Assembly: GCA_002839355.1 (NCBI GenBank)
Contig: PGXW01000012.1
Span: 24,033-88,032, forward strand
Length of the DNA stretch: 64,000 nt
Direction: 5' to 3'
DNA from: Spirochaetae bacterium HGW-Spirochaetae-2
GTDB taxonomy: Bacteria; Spirochaetota; Spirochaetia; Sphaerochaetales; Sphaerochaetaceae
The position numbers and the translations under genes were made by a program. The notes beneath the pieces are model-generated. The model saw only the letters and a program-made list of their open reading frames with translations. It did no database searches and had not been told where the DNA came from. Shown here piece after piece: positions 53,875 to 61,911 of the stretch. Positions within the stretch are counted from its first letter, which is position 1. Each line of letters begins with the position of its first letter.

Positions 53875-54006
53875 ATGCTTGGTGACTTGTACTTCCACCC
53901 ACGCAAGGTAGATGGCCAGAAATTTCTCCGCATCATCACGAACCTGCTGTCAGTTCCCCAAGTGTCTGCCAAGAGTCTCAGGAAAATGGAGGGTGACGAT
54001 GAGTGA
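53875..54006 (+). CDS. Very small phage protein (43 residues)
   Basis: ATG at 53,875 right after GAGGAGGTTCGG. The basic, amphipathic product (FHPRKVDGQKFLRIITNLL) overlaps the next gene's start. A similar short protein is common near holin clusters. Role unknown. Confidence 0.55.
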   Translation: MLGDLYFHPRKVDGQKFLRIITNLLSVPQVSAKSLRKMEGDDE

Positions 54007-54316
54007 TCTGGTGAAGGTCGCGGTCATAACCGGGGTGATCACCCTGGTGAATGGGCCTCTGGTAATCGGACTGTTGTCCAGGAAATCGAGGAAAGACGAC
54101 GAGGTGCGCAAGCTGCGCGGGGATGTGGCCAAGCTGTTCAAGCTGGTGGACCGGATCGCCGAGGGGCTCACCTACGGGCTGGAGAACGACGCGGTGATCT
54201 TCAACGCGTTCCGCAAGAACTCGATCAACGGAGAGAGCGAGGTCCAGGAGCAGAAGATGCGGGACTACTTCTCTCGCTGCGCGACCGAGGGGTTCAAGAG
54301 TGGCAAGGAGGGCTGA
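53999..54316 (+). CDS. Small membrane-anchored protein, lysis-cassette region
   Basis: A 105-residue protein. Residues 5-25 (VKVAVITGVITLVNGPLVIG) are hydrophobic; the rest is charged coiled coil (KDDEVRKLRGDVAKLFKLVD) ending in a Cys-containing region. ATG with ATGGAGGG upstream. It may be a holin-like or i-spanin-like protein. Confidence 0.55.
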   Translation: MSDLVKVAVITGVITLVNGPLVIGLLSRKSRKDDEVRKLRGDVAKLFKLVDRIAEGLTYGLENDAVIFNAFRKNSINGESEVQEQKMRDYFSRCATEGFKSGKEG

Positions 54317-54317
54317 T

Positions 54318-54515
54318 ATGGCAAAAAAGATAACGTTGGTGATACTGGTGGTTGCGTTCCTGGTGGGATGCATCGGTTCGTGGTTCGAGGTATTCGACAT
54401 GGACTCCTATACGAAGTTCCTGCTGACCTTCAGCCCGTTCTTCCTGGGGTTGGTCGCGTCGATCGGGACCAATTCGGTGGTGGAGAAGATCCAGGAGAAG
54501 AAGGGGCAGCCATGA
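54318..54515 (+). CDS. Two-helix membrane protein, holin-like
   Basis: A 65-residue protein with two hydrophobic helices (ITLVILVVAFLVGCIGSWF and FLLTFSPFFLGLVASIG) and a short basic tail, the size and topology of class II holins. Set between the other small membrane proteins; ATG after AAGGAGGGC. The stop overlaps the next start (ATGA). Confidence 0.6.
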   Translation: MAKKITLVILVVAFLVGCIGSWFEVFDMDSYTKFLLTFSPFFLGLVASIGTNSVVEKIQEKKGQP

Positions 54516-54865
54516 ACATCATAATCGGAATTGCAGGTGCCCTGTTCGCATTGCTTCTGGGGCTGCTGGGAATCGAACGTAAGAAGGGTTCCAAGGAACG
54601 CTCTGCCAAGGAGGAAGCCGAATCGGAGCGCGACAGGCTGCGGATCCAATTCTCACTCGAGCAGGAGGCGGGCAGGATCAAGGACAAGCTGCGCTTGAAG
54701 CAGAAGGGCAACGAGGCCGAATTGGAAGAGGTGGTGCAGGCGGTCCAGGATATCGAGGATAAGGAGGTTCCGGATGAACAGAAGAGGAAGGAGAAGGCCA
54801 ACCTGGTCAACGATCTTACTGATAGTTTCAACAATCGTACTCGTCGGCTGCGCGACGGCAAGTGA
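54512..54865 (+). CDS. Rz-like inner-membrane spanin
   Basis: A 117-residue protein. An N-terminal membrane helix (IIIGIAGALFALLLGLLGI) is followed by a long charged coiled coil (residues about 28-117). This is the topology of Rz i-spanins. The lipoprotein gene at 54,774 starts inside it in another frame, the classic overlapping Rz/Rz1 layout. Confidence 0.65.
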   Translation: MNIIIGIAGALFALLLGLLGIERKKGSKERSAKEEAESERDRLRIQFSLEQEAGRIKDKLRLKQKGNEAELEEVVQAVQDIEDKEVPDEQKRKEKANLVNDLTDSFNNRTRRLRDGK

Positions 54866-55088
54866 CATTCCCACGCCGGTGGATATCCCATCCTTCGAGG
54901 CGGTCCGGCCGGTCCCTCCGGTGTTGGAGATGGTTCCCCAGGACTCCGACATTCCGGATGAGATGATCCGCAACTATGCGAGGCTCATGCGGTGGGCGTA
55001 CGACCTGGAGGATTATGCCTGGGGTGGGGAAGAGCTTGGTGGGTTGGAACTGATTATTAAACGTTTAGCTGAATTGTATAAAAAGTAG
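54774..55088 (+). CDS. Rz1-like outer-membrane spanin lipoprotein
   Basis: A 104-residue protein with a signal peptide ending in the lipobox VLVGCA (Cys near residue 26) and a Pro-rich mature part (PTPVDIPSFEAVRPVPPVLE). It overlaps the i-spanin gene by 92 bp in a different frame. Together they would fuse inner and outer membranes at lysis, consistent with a Gram-negative-type (diderm) host. Its length is above that of lambda Rz1. Confidence 0.65.
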   Translation: MNRRGRRRPTWSTILLIVSTIVLVGCATASDIPTPVDIPSFEAVRPVPPVLEMVPQDSDIPDEMIRNYARLMRWAYDLEDYAWGGEELGGLELIIKRLAELYKK

Positions 55089-55198
55089 GAATTGTACTTC
55101 AATTTGAGCAAATATAGTGTTATGACCTTCTCATGCGGATACTAGATTTGTATCGATTTAAACAATTTGCCCCTCTAGCATTTCCTCTAGTATTTCAA

Positions 55199-55225
55199 TT
55201 GACAGGGTGCTATCCTAGTGATAGC
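55199..55225 (+). promoter_or_regulatory. Candidate promoter/operator of the HD cassette
   Basis: TTGACA (55,199-55,204) is followed by a perfect inverted repeat GCTATC-N5-GATAGC (55,209-55,225) in the spacer region. The -10 box is poor. It lies about 90 bp before the first gene of the AT-rich cassette. Confidence 0.4.
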
Positions 55226-55316
55226 CTCTATATGTCTGTGATTCGATTATTATCGAGGGTTTAGAGTTGCTGATGTTGCGAGATGGGTTTGCGTCATGCA
55301 ATTTGAAGGAAGTCTC

Positions 55317-55685
55317 ATGAAAGCTGCAATTCCAGAAGTGTTGATAATGAATCTTTTTAATAATTCAGTTGATAAAAGTCTGAAAATTGATGTTTTTAAC
55401 TTCCACAAGGCTTTTTATCAGGTAAAACGCTCGTCGAAATTCCAAGAAGTAATGAAGAAAATTAAATTTTGTGGTTCCCCTGCCAGTCCTTATTCTGTAG
55501 CACTTGATGAAGCTCTTTCAAACCTTCAGTATGCGGGAGCTCTGAGCAGAAAAAATCCAGATTTAGTTATGTATTCAGCGTCAGAGAATTTTAATAAATT
55601 ATTTGAAAAATTGAATGTTGATTTTGACTCTGAAGAGATTTCCATTTTAAATGATTTAAGTAAAGAAGTAGCTCACGCATTATGA
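55317..55685 (+). CDS. Hypothetical partner of the HD-domain protein
   Basis: A 122-residue, AT-rich gene with ATG at 55,317 after GGAAG. Helical product (FHKAFYQVKRSSKFQEVMKK; PYSVALDEALSNLQYAGALS) reminiscent of small regulatory or antitoxin-like domains, but not recognised. It overlaps the HD gene at ATGA, so the two are made together. Confidence 0.55.
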   Translation: MKAAIPEVLIMNLFNNSVDKSLKIDVFNFHKAFYQVKRSSKFQEVMKKIKFCGSPASPYSVALDEALSNLQYAGALSRKNPDLVMYSASENFNKLFEKLNVDFDSEEISILNDLSKEVAHAL

Positions 55686-57268
55686 CACTTGATGAACTCA
55701 AGGTTGATATCGATGCCTATTGTAGGAAAAATCTTCCGGAAAAATTAGAAAAAGTACCAACTTCAAAAGTCATCCACGATACAACTTGGGGCACAAATCG
55801 TTTTAAAACATATGAAATCTCAATAATCAATACACCGCTATTTCAAAGACTCAGATTGGTTACCCAAATGGGTTTTGCTAATTATGTCTATCCATCTGCT
55901 AGACATTCAAGATTCGAACACAGTCTTGGAGTTACCATTCTTGTTGAGAAAATGTGTAAGCATATCAACACTGATTCCGAAGAAATTTCTGATAACGATA
56001 TTGTTGCTCTCCGTTTAGCTGGTTTATTACATGATATCGGGCATTGTCTCTTTTCGCACACCTCGGAACTAGTGTATTCCAGTTTATTGGAAAATTTCAT
56101 CGAGGAGGAGTTTGATGATCTTGCTGCTGTTGCTTCACATGAGTTTCTGGGGTACTTAATTGTTACATCAAAGTCTTTTAATACATATTTTAGTCTCCTT
56201 ATGGAGAGAGATAAATTTAAAGTAGATCTTCAAGAAATTGCTTTAATGATTGTAGGGCGAACAATTGATGAGAGAAAACGATATCTAACCAGTTTTATCA
56301 ATGGCCCTTTTGATGCTGACAAGATTGATTATTTTAGTCGAGATAGTCATTTTAGCGGCATCCCGGCTCAAATTGATCTTGATAGACTTTTTTATGAGAT
56401 TAAAAAGTCTGATATTTCAAAATTTGCAAAAGAAGGTTCGATTGTAAATGATTTGACTATAGGAATTTCTGGTGTTACATGTGTTGAACAAATAATTTTT
56501 AATAAAATGTTTTTATATTCTTCTATTTACAACCATCAGAAAGTTGAATCATTGGACTGCATGTTTAAAGGTGTATTTGAGTATATTATCGATAAAAAAA
56601 TTGAAGTTAAGGTGTTTGATAAAGTTCTTGATTTTAAAAATCCAGTCAGTTTTCTCTATTTTACTGAATATGATTTTTATTCTTTATCAAACTCTACTAA
56701 AGATGAGAAGTTGAGGCAGCTTATTAGAAATATTATTGATAGAAAATTACTGAAGAGATCAGTTACCATAAATAAAAATACCGTTGAGTCCGGCGTATTA
56801 GGTCTTGCTTCAAATATATTTTCCACAGATGCTAACAGATTAGAAAAGGAAAAAGAATTGAGGAGCCTGGTTAAAATTATTCATAAAGAAGCAGGAGTTG
56901 ATTGTGAAGTAAGTGAAATATGGATTGATATTCCAAAAGCACCAACTTTAAAAGAAGGTTCCATGCCGTACGTTCGAGTTAATAAAAATAGCCATAAAGA
57001 ATTTGGAAAAATCAGTGATTTTTTCCCTTTTAGCCAGTTTCAAGAATTATATACCCAAAATAAAAGAAGTTGTTATGTGTTTGGTCCTGAAAAGTATCTG
57101 AATGAAATCGCCGCAGCAGCGAAAAAGATATTTAGCAGGGAATATCACATTGAGTTGAAAGATACTGCTTTTAAATATGGTTGCAATAGTGATGAGTACT
57201 CAAGCACCTTGAATGATATCTCTGCTGTAACGGCGAATTCCATTAATACGAGCCTACTACGCTCGTGA
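55682..57268 (+). CDS. HD-domain phosphohydrolase, SAMHD1/dGTPase-like
   Basis: A 528-residue protein. Metal-binding HD residues: His80 (RHSRFEHSLGV), His117-Asp118 (GLLHDIGHCLFSH) and the Asp group near 211-216 (FDADKIDYFSRD). This is the pattern of dNTP triphosphohydrolases and related HD enzymes. Such enzymes deplete dNTPs to stop phage replication or cut nucleotide signals. C-terminal residues 300-528 form an additional domain. The cassette sits at the extreme right end of the prophage, a typical cargo position. Confidence 0.75.
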   Translation: MTLDELKVDIDAYCRKNLPEKLEKVPTSKVIHDTTWGTNRFKTYEISIINTPLFQRLRLVTQMGFANYVYPSARHSRFEHSLGVTILVEKMCKHINTDSEEISDNDIVALRLAGLLHDIGHCLFSHTSELVYSSLLENFIEEEFDDLAAVASHEFLGYLIVTSKSFNTYFSLLMERDKFKVDLQEIALMIVGRTIDERKRYLTSFINGPFDADKIDYFSRDSHFSGIPAQIDLDRLFYEIKKSDISKFAKEGSIVNDLTIGISGVTCVEQIIFNKMFLYSSIYNHQKVESLDCMFKGVFEYIIDKKIEVKVFDKVLDFKNPVSFLYFTEYDFYSLSNSTKDEKLRQLIRNIIDRKLLKRSVTINKNTVESGVLGLASNIFSTDANRLEKEKELRSLVKIIHKEAGVDCEVSEIWIDIPKAPTLKEGSMPYVRVNKNSHKEFGKISDFFPFSQFQELYTQNKRSCYVFGPEKYLNEIAAAAKKIFSREYHIELKDTAFKYGCNSDEYSSTLNDISAVTANSINTSLLRS

Positions 57269-57280
57269 CGTCCCCCTAGG

Positions 57281-57334
57281 AAAAAGTGGTACTACCCTGG
57301 GAACACTTTTGGTACCACTTTTTAGACAGGGTAG
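57281..57334. repeat. Right-end inverted repeats of element 1 (arm-site candidates)
   Basis: AAAAAGTGGTAC (57,281-57,292) faces its exact complement at 57,312-57,323, and CTACCCTG (57,292-57,299) faces CAGGGTAG (57,327-57,334). The TGGTACCA core matches the repeats beside attL (18,292-18,331). Confidence 0.6.
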
Positions 57335-57420
57335 ACAAAAGAGACGTTTTCTAGTGTTAATATCAGAAACATATGATACTATAGTGGTGTAAATGACACT
57401 AGACAATAGCCTAGAATTCT

Positions 57421-57462
57421 TTCCCAAGCTCGTGACGAGGGTTCGACTCCCTTCAGACGCTT
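57421..57462 (+). repeat. Attachment site copy 2 (between elements 1 and 2)
   Basis: Identical to the 42-bp 3' part of tRNA-Gly. The 5' half of the tRNA is absent here, so no tRNA is made. It serves as right end of element 1 and left end of element 2. Confidence 0.93.
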
Positions 57463-57496
57463 CTCTTTTTTAGTTATACACTGTAAGGCTTTGTGA

Positions 57497-57529
57497 AACC
57501 CGTGTACGAGTAGCACGGGTTTTTATTTT
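57497..57529 (+). terminator. Rho-independent terminator at left end of element 2
   Basis: AACCCGTG-N9-CACGGGTT followed by TTTATTTT. In a fresh integrant it would end transcripts of the restored tRNA-Gly. Confidence 0.75.
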
Positions 57530-57544
57530 GAAAAATGCCTTGAC

Positions 57545-57617
57545 TGACAACAGGAATGACAACAAAATACAAATATGCGACAACAATACACGTTATACAA
57601 GAGATTCAATGACAACA
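57545..57617. repeat. TGACAACA direct repeats at the left end of element 2
   Basis: TGACAACA occurs at 57,545, 57,557 and 57,610, with CGACAACA at 57,578. The same octamer occurs twice at the right end (63,547 and 63,558). This is the layout of integrase arm-binding sites; some copies lie in the first codons of the integrase gene. Confidence 0.6.
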
Positions 57618-58768
57618 AAAAATTCAGTTGGTACTTCACCTACTACAACGTAGACGGCAAGCGGTTGTACAAGGCAACTGGTAAAACCAAGAAGTATGAA
57701 GCCCAACAGGTAGCGGAAGATTTCATCGCTTCACTATCTCCGCAGTCAATGAATCTGAAGAGGTATACGGAAAACTTCTTCAAATGGGAGAGTTGTCCAT
57801 GGATACGACGACAGCATGCAAAGGGTAAATCCTTTTCGGAAAGCGTTGCCCGTTCACGCAGAAGCCACCTTGACAACTATATTATCCCCAAGTTCGGGAA
57901 CAGAAAGCTGGAATCATTGAATAGGGTAGAAATAGAAAATTGGTTGATCGGTCTTTTAAATCATAAAATTCCAAAAGCAATATCAAACAAAGAAGCCTTA
58001 CCAGTCCAGAAACCTTTGTCAAACCAAACGAAGAATCATATTCTCTACACGTTCCGCATTATTTTAAAAGAAGCCGAAAGAGAGCGCATCATACCGTTCA
58101 ATTGTCTTGCTACTGTAGAATCCATGGCTAACAGTTCGAAGGAACGGGGAGTATTCACTAAAGTAGAATTGAACCTGTTGTTTCCCGAAGATATCGAAAA
58201 GATGATTTCGATTTGGGGAAGGAAAGAATATGCCTATATGTTTTATATCCTTGCAACTACCGGATTGAGATCGGGAGAAGTAAGGGCATTGCAATGGAAA
58301 CATATAATTTGGAATGATCAGCGTAATGGACTACGCATTGAAAGAGCTGTAAAGGATAACGATACTTTCGGTACAACCAAAACTGGACATTCCAGAGTTG
58401 TCCTACTTACGAAGAAAGCGGATGAGTATTTGCAGGATTGGTTGAAAGAATCCACGTTCGACCAGATGAACGATTTGATCTTTTTCGGTAGTGAACGCAC
58501 CAAGTCTGTAACCAGAAAAACCATGTCCCGACATTTTAAGCAAGCGTTAAAAAGAACTGGTATTGAAGTTGGGAATAGGAATCTTGTCATACATAGCTTC
58601 AGGCACACCTACAACACGCTTCTACGACCTTTATTGCCTAAAGATGTGTTGCAGTCCATGACGGGGCATAGAACCGATTCTATGACCGATAGGTATGATC
58701 ATCCAAAGATACAGGATGTTTTTGATCAATTATTATCTTTTCAACATTCATTGGATAGTTTTGTCTGA
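57575..58768 (+). CDS. int: Tyrosine recombinase (integrase) of element 2
   Basis: A 397-residue integrase, distinct from that of element 1. Catalytic residues: Arg in TTGLRSGEVRAL, Lys in TKTGHSRVVLL, His-x-x-Arg in IHSFRHTYNT, His in MTGHRTDSM and Tyr in TDRYDH. N-terminal arm-binding domain FSWYFTYYNVDGKRLYKATG. The ATG at 57,575 lacks a clear ribosome site and is embedded in the arm repeats, so Int may control its own expression. Confidence 0.93.
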   Translation: MRQQYTLYKRFNDNKKFSWYFTYYNVDGKRLYKATGKTKKYEAQQVAEDFIASLSPQSMNLKRYTENFFKWESCPWIRRQHAKGKSFSESVARSRRSHLDNYIIPKFGNRKLESLNRVEIENWLIGLLNHKIPKAISNKEALPVQKPLSNQTKNHILYTFRIILKEAERERIIPFNCLATVESMANSSKERGVFTKVELNLLFPEDIEKMISIWGRKEYAYMFYILATTGLRSGEVRALQWKHIIWNDQRNGLRIERAVKDNDTFGTTKTGHSRVVLLTKKADEYLQDWLKESTFDQMNDLIFFGSERTKSVTRKTMSRHFKQALKRTGIEVGNRNLVIHSFRHTYNTLLRPLLPKDVLQSMTGHRTDSMTDRYDHPKIQDVFDQLLSFQHSLDSFV

Positions 58769-58800
58769 GTCAATATTTAAAAGTCATCACAGCCAAGCTG

Positions 58801-58809
58801 TGCTATAAT
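58801..58809 (+). promoter_or_regulatory. Extended -10 promoter of the reverse transcriptase gene
   Basis: TGCTATAAT, a perfect TATAAT with the TGn extension, lies 45 bp before the start codon. The -35 region is poor. Confidence 0.65.
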
Positions 58810-58853
58810 TTCTTACAAATATATTTTAAAAACTTCGAAAAGGGATGATAATT

Positions 58854-60419
58854 ATGCCACTCGCTTACAAAGATTTAGACGATCCGAAATTTGTGTATCA
58901 AGCTTTACTTGGGTATGGGCTATTTGCTGATATGCTTCCCCCTTGTTTTCAATCTGAGCAATTGTATAATTACTTAGCATCAAAAGTGCCACGAAGATAT
59001 AGACCCCATTACTATGTTGAATATCGTGCCACAAGGAATGTAAACACCCCAAGAGTACTAGCTATTCCACACCCTGAATCTTACTGGGCACTATGTCATT
59101 TTCTTAGTGCGAAATGGTTATTAGTGAACGAATTTATTGGGCAAGTGCCCCAGAAATTCAATTTCTGTCATGTGCGAAGAAAGAAGAATACCAATTCAAT
59201 TTTTGATATGAATTATAAAGGTTCAGATCGATGGGATGAAGAAGAGATAAAAATAAATCATTCTCTAGGATGTAAATATATTGCTATTGCAGATATTTCG
59301 AATTGTTTCGGTAGTATTTACACACACTCGATTCCTTGGGCAGTTAACGGCATTGAACAAGCAAAAAATTCTCACAAAAGTTCACTTAACTTTCCAAAGA
59401 AATCAGGAAAAACTAAGTATAGGGTATTAGACTCTTCTGGATATCTGGATGAAAACTGGGGAAACGATCTGGATATATTGGTGCGTAATATTCAGGATGC
59501 TCAAACTAATGGACTGTTAATTGGCCCTCATCCTTATAATATTATTGCAGAATTAATTCTAACAAGGATTGATATTCAACTTTCACGGAAGGGCTTCATG
59601 AATGTTACTAGGTATATTGATGATTATCATTATTATGCAAAAGATGAAACTGACGCACAAAAATTTATTAAGTGCCTTGAACTTGAGCTGAAGAAGTTCG
59701 AATTGACCTTGAATAGCAAAAAGACGAGAATTGAATTATTCAAGGATTTTTCTAATGATGATTGGATAGGTAAACTTTCGCGATTTCCTTTTCCCACATT
59801 GTTTCCTGAGCAAAAAGGAATTGGATTCACTTCGATTAGTTCTTTTATTGATTTTGCCCTTGATCTCGCAAATGAGAAGGGTAATTATTCCGTTCTTAAC
59901 GTGGCAATAAAGATTGTTTCTAAGAAAAAGCTATCTGATAGAGCAAGGAAACTATATATCCTTAGGATTCTCCAATTATCACTGTTGTATCCGTATCTTT
60001 TACCGTACTTGGAGGAGCATGTCTTTAAATTCACTGACGATTATGGTTTTCTTGAACGATTTCTTCCTTCTTTATTCAGACAAGGTCAATTATCGGGTAA
60101 TAGTGACTCCCTAAGCTATGTCTTCTATTTTGCAATTAAATTTGGTATTAGAATGGAAATTAATAATGGGGACATTGATTCTATTCTTAATGCAGATGAT
60201 TGTATCTTGCTAGTTCTAGCATATCGATACGGTAATTATTCTCAAAATAATGAATTGATGGATAAAATCAAACAATATGCTTTAAGTATTAATAACCTTC
60301 CAGATGATAGAATTAGAGATAAGTATTGGATGTTACTTTATGAAGTTCTGGATGCCAGTTTACTCTATTGTGATTTCTTAAAAGAATTGAAAAAGAAGAA
60401 CATTTCTTTTTGGAGATAA
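58854..60419 (+). CDS. Defence-type reverse transcriptase (UG/Abi-like)
   Basis: A 521-residue RT. Catalytic Asp147 in IAIADISNCFGSIYTHSIPW (RT3) and YIDD at 254-257 (RT5) are intact; QTNGLLIGPHPYNIIAELIL is the RT4 block. The long C-terminal helical region (residues about 300-521) without a maturase domain fits the unknown-group/DRT or AbiA/AbiK-like RTs rather than group II intron or retron RTs. Such RTs protect against phage. The subgroup is not determined. ATG 58,854 with AAAAGGG; 58,845 is an alternative. Confidence 0.8.
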   Translation: MPLAYKDLDDPKFVYQALLGYGLFADMLPPCFQSEQLYNYLASKVPRRYRPHYYVEYRATRNVNTPRVLAIPHPESYWALCHFLSAKWLLVNEFIGQVPQKFNFCHVRRKKNTNSIFDMNYKGSDRWDEEEIKINHSLGCKYIAIADISNCFGSIYTHSIPWAVNGIEQAKNSHKSSLNFPKKSGKTKYRVLDSSGYLDENWGNDLDILVRNIQDAQTNGLLIGPHPYNIIAELILTRIDIQLSRKGFMNVTRYIDDYHYYAKDETDAQKFIKCLELELKKFELTLNSKKTRIELFKDFSNDDWIGKLSRFPFPTLFPEQKGIGFTSISSFIDFALDLANEKGNYSVLNVAIKIVSKKKLSDRARKLYILRILQLSLLYPYLLPYLEEHVFKFTDDYGFLERFLPSLFRQGQLSGNSDSLSYVFYFAIKFGIRMEINNGDIDSILNADDCILLVLAYRYGNYSQNNELMDKIKQYALSINNLPDDRIRDKYWMLLYEVLDASLLYCDFLKELKKKNISFWR

Positions 60420-60467
60420 ACCTCTACATATAGCATCGACATGTTTTATGCTTATTTTCAATTAACT

Positions 60468-61589
60468 CTATAAATCATATAAACTAATTCTCTGTTTATT
60501 AGTTTTGTAATGCTTTCCTTCTGACTCCCATTTTTTTAAGATACTTGCTTTATAATGTTCATATTCCTCTTCAGTTATATGAACCTCTTGTTTGAACATT
60601 TTCAGCAATCCTGAATTTTTTCCATAGAACCCCCACCATCTTCCAACATTCTCGTATTCTTCCGGTACTTTATGTTGATATTCTTTTGCTTTTCCTTTGT
60701 TTTTCCCGATGTACCATACGAGGTAACAGACCAAGCCTTTGGTATTTTTCCTTACACAATCGGCTTCAATGCAGGCTTTACTATGCTTTTCGATTGCATC
60801 CTTCTTTTCCTCTTGCAGATAATCCGTTTGGATTGCTATCCATTTCGATACCAGATTATTCCATGACTTCAATGCCCATGATCTCAATTCTTCCAACGGT
60901 ATTGGAGTTCCTGATACGAGAATCAAATGGAAATGGGGAGCCCCTCTTCTTTGAAATTCCATTTTCCATGGGAAGGCTATTCCTCCATAAGCTTGGCCAA
61001 ATTTCTTCAATCGTTTTGCATATGCATCCAAATGCATTTTTAGCACCTTCCCATCCTTCGGATAAATCGAAGGATAGGTTAGTGTCAGTTCACGAATTGT
61101 ATCTTGAGGAATAGTATTCCAATCCATTGTCAGCAATGCTTCAAAAAATCTTTTCCTGCTTTTCATTGAATATTCGACAATGCTTGATCGTTCGTTAAAC
61201 GATTTTCTCACAGGAGGTAGATACATCGATTTCTTGACTATCAAGGCATGATGAGATATCTCCATTTTATAGGTAATTTCTCCACGTTCACGATAAAACG
61301 CATCCCTGATGTGATGGAATTGCCAAGACTGTGGGAAACCGTTCCTTTTCTCATATTCCGATGCTATCGTTTTTTTGTAGTATTCGCCTTCATGACGAAC
61401 GTAATCTCTTTGTTCTTTAGATAATCCTTTCCATTCTTTCGTGTTGTTCTTCGAAGGTATACTATTAGTGGTTTTCTCCGAAACGGCGAGATATGGAACA
61501 ATAGATAAACCAGCGGAGTCTTTCGACTCCTGTTCCATATCCTTCTTAGGTTTTTCTTCAGGGAATAAATCATATTGTTTCTCGTCCAT
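60468..61589 (-). CDS. rep: Rolling-circle replication initiator (HUH Rep)
   Basis: A 373-residue protein. Metal-binding HUH-type motif HFH at 219-221 (RRGAPHFHLILV) and the nicking Tyr motif near 289-297 (YLVWYIGKNKGK, candidate nucleophiles Tyr289/Tyr293). This is the pattern of inovirus/plasmid Reps that nick a double-strand origin. ATG at 61,587-61,589 after GGGGAA. Its start overlaps the upstream HTH gene by 20 bp. Confidence 0.82.
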   Translation of the reverse strand: MDEKQYDLFPEEKPKKDMEQESKDSAGLSIVPYLAVSEKTTNSIPSKNNTKEWKGLSKEQRDYVRHEGEYYKKTIASEYEKRNGFPQSWQFHHIRDAFYRERGEITYKMEISHHALIVKKSMYLPPVRKSFNERSSIVEYSMKSRKRFFEALLTMDWNTIPQDTIRELTLTYPSIYPKDGKVLKMHLDAYAKRLKKFGQAYGGIAFPWKMEFQRRGAPHFHLILVSGTPIPLEELRSWALKSWNNLVSKWIAIQTDYLQEEKKDAIEKHSKACIEADCVRKNTKGLVCYLVWYIGKNKGKAKEYQHKVPEEYENVGRWWGFYGKNSGLLKMFKQEVHITEEEYEHYKASILKKWESEGKHYKTNKQRISLYDL

Positions 61590-61770
61590 ATGATTCCCCT
61601 GGTACGACTGTCCGTTCGTCAATCCACTGAATGAGCTTCACTTCATTAAAACGAATACTTCCACCGATCTTGATGAACGGTATTTTTCGCTGAGAAGTGA
61701 GCCTATACAATGTTGGCTTACTGACTTGAAGCAGTGCTACCGCTTCATCGAGTGTTAGCAATTTGGTCAT
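61570..61770 (-). CDS. Excisionase-like HTH protein of element 2
   Basis: A 66-residue protein with LLTLDEAVALLQVSKPTLYR and IPFIKIGGSIRFNEVKLIQW, the MerR-like winged helix of HTH_17 excisionase proteins. It precedes and overlaps rep. It may direct excision or regulate rep. Ribosome site GGAGGG before the ATG. Confidence 0.8.
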   Translation of the reverse strand: MTKLLTLDEAVALLQVSKPTLYRLTSQRKIPFIKIGGSIRFNEVKLIQWIDERTVVPGESYGRETI

Positions 61771-61862
61771 GTTTTCCCTCCACGGATGTGAGGGTTGCTA
61801 ACAAGGGAAACTTACCATATCTTATAGATATCCTAGGGTGGGTTCGCCTCGTGCAACCTTCC

Positions 61863-61904
61863 TTGGCTCCCGGTAGCGCCAACTACTGGGAGCCAAAATT
61901 TTAT
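61863..61904. other. Long hairpin between regulator and rep operon
   Basis: A 14-bp stem (61,863-61,876 with 61,883-61,896, one G-T) and loop CGCCAA. A weak T run follows only on the plus strand, where no gene ends. It could be a terminator or, given the adjacent HUH Rep, a replication origin hairpin. Confidence 0.5.
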
Positions 61905-61911
61905 CCTTTCC

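Larger units (their letters stand above)
18197..57462 (+). mobile_element. Element 1: siphovirus-type prophage, about 39 kb
   Basis: The element is bounded by the 42-bp tRNA-Gly repeats. It contains integrase, repressor, replication genes, terminase, HK97-type head genes, tail tube, frameshifted tail chaperone, tape measure and tail tip genes in canonical siphovirus order. The structural frames are uninterrupted, so it may be intact. However, no endolysin gene was recognised. AT-rich cargo blocks sit at the left end (19.5-24.4 kb), in the middle (32.6-36.2 kb) and at the right end (55.1-57.3 kb). Confidence 0.93.

Noticed and set aside
58854..60419. Retron interpretation of the reverse transcriptase
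   Set aside because: No msr/msd-like inverted-repeat RNA was found upstream, and the protein is longer than typical retron RTs with a different C-terminus.
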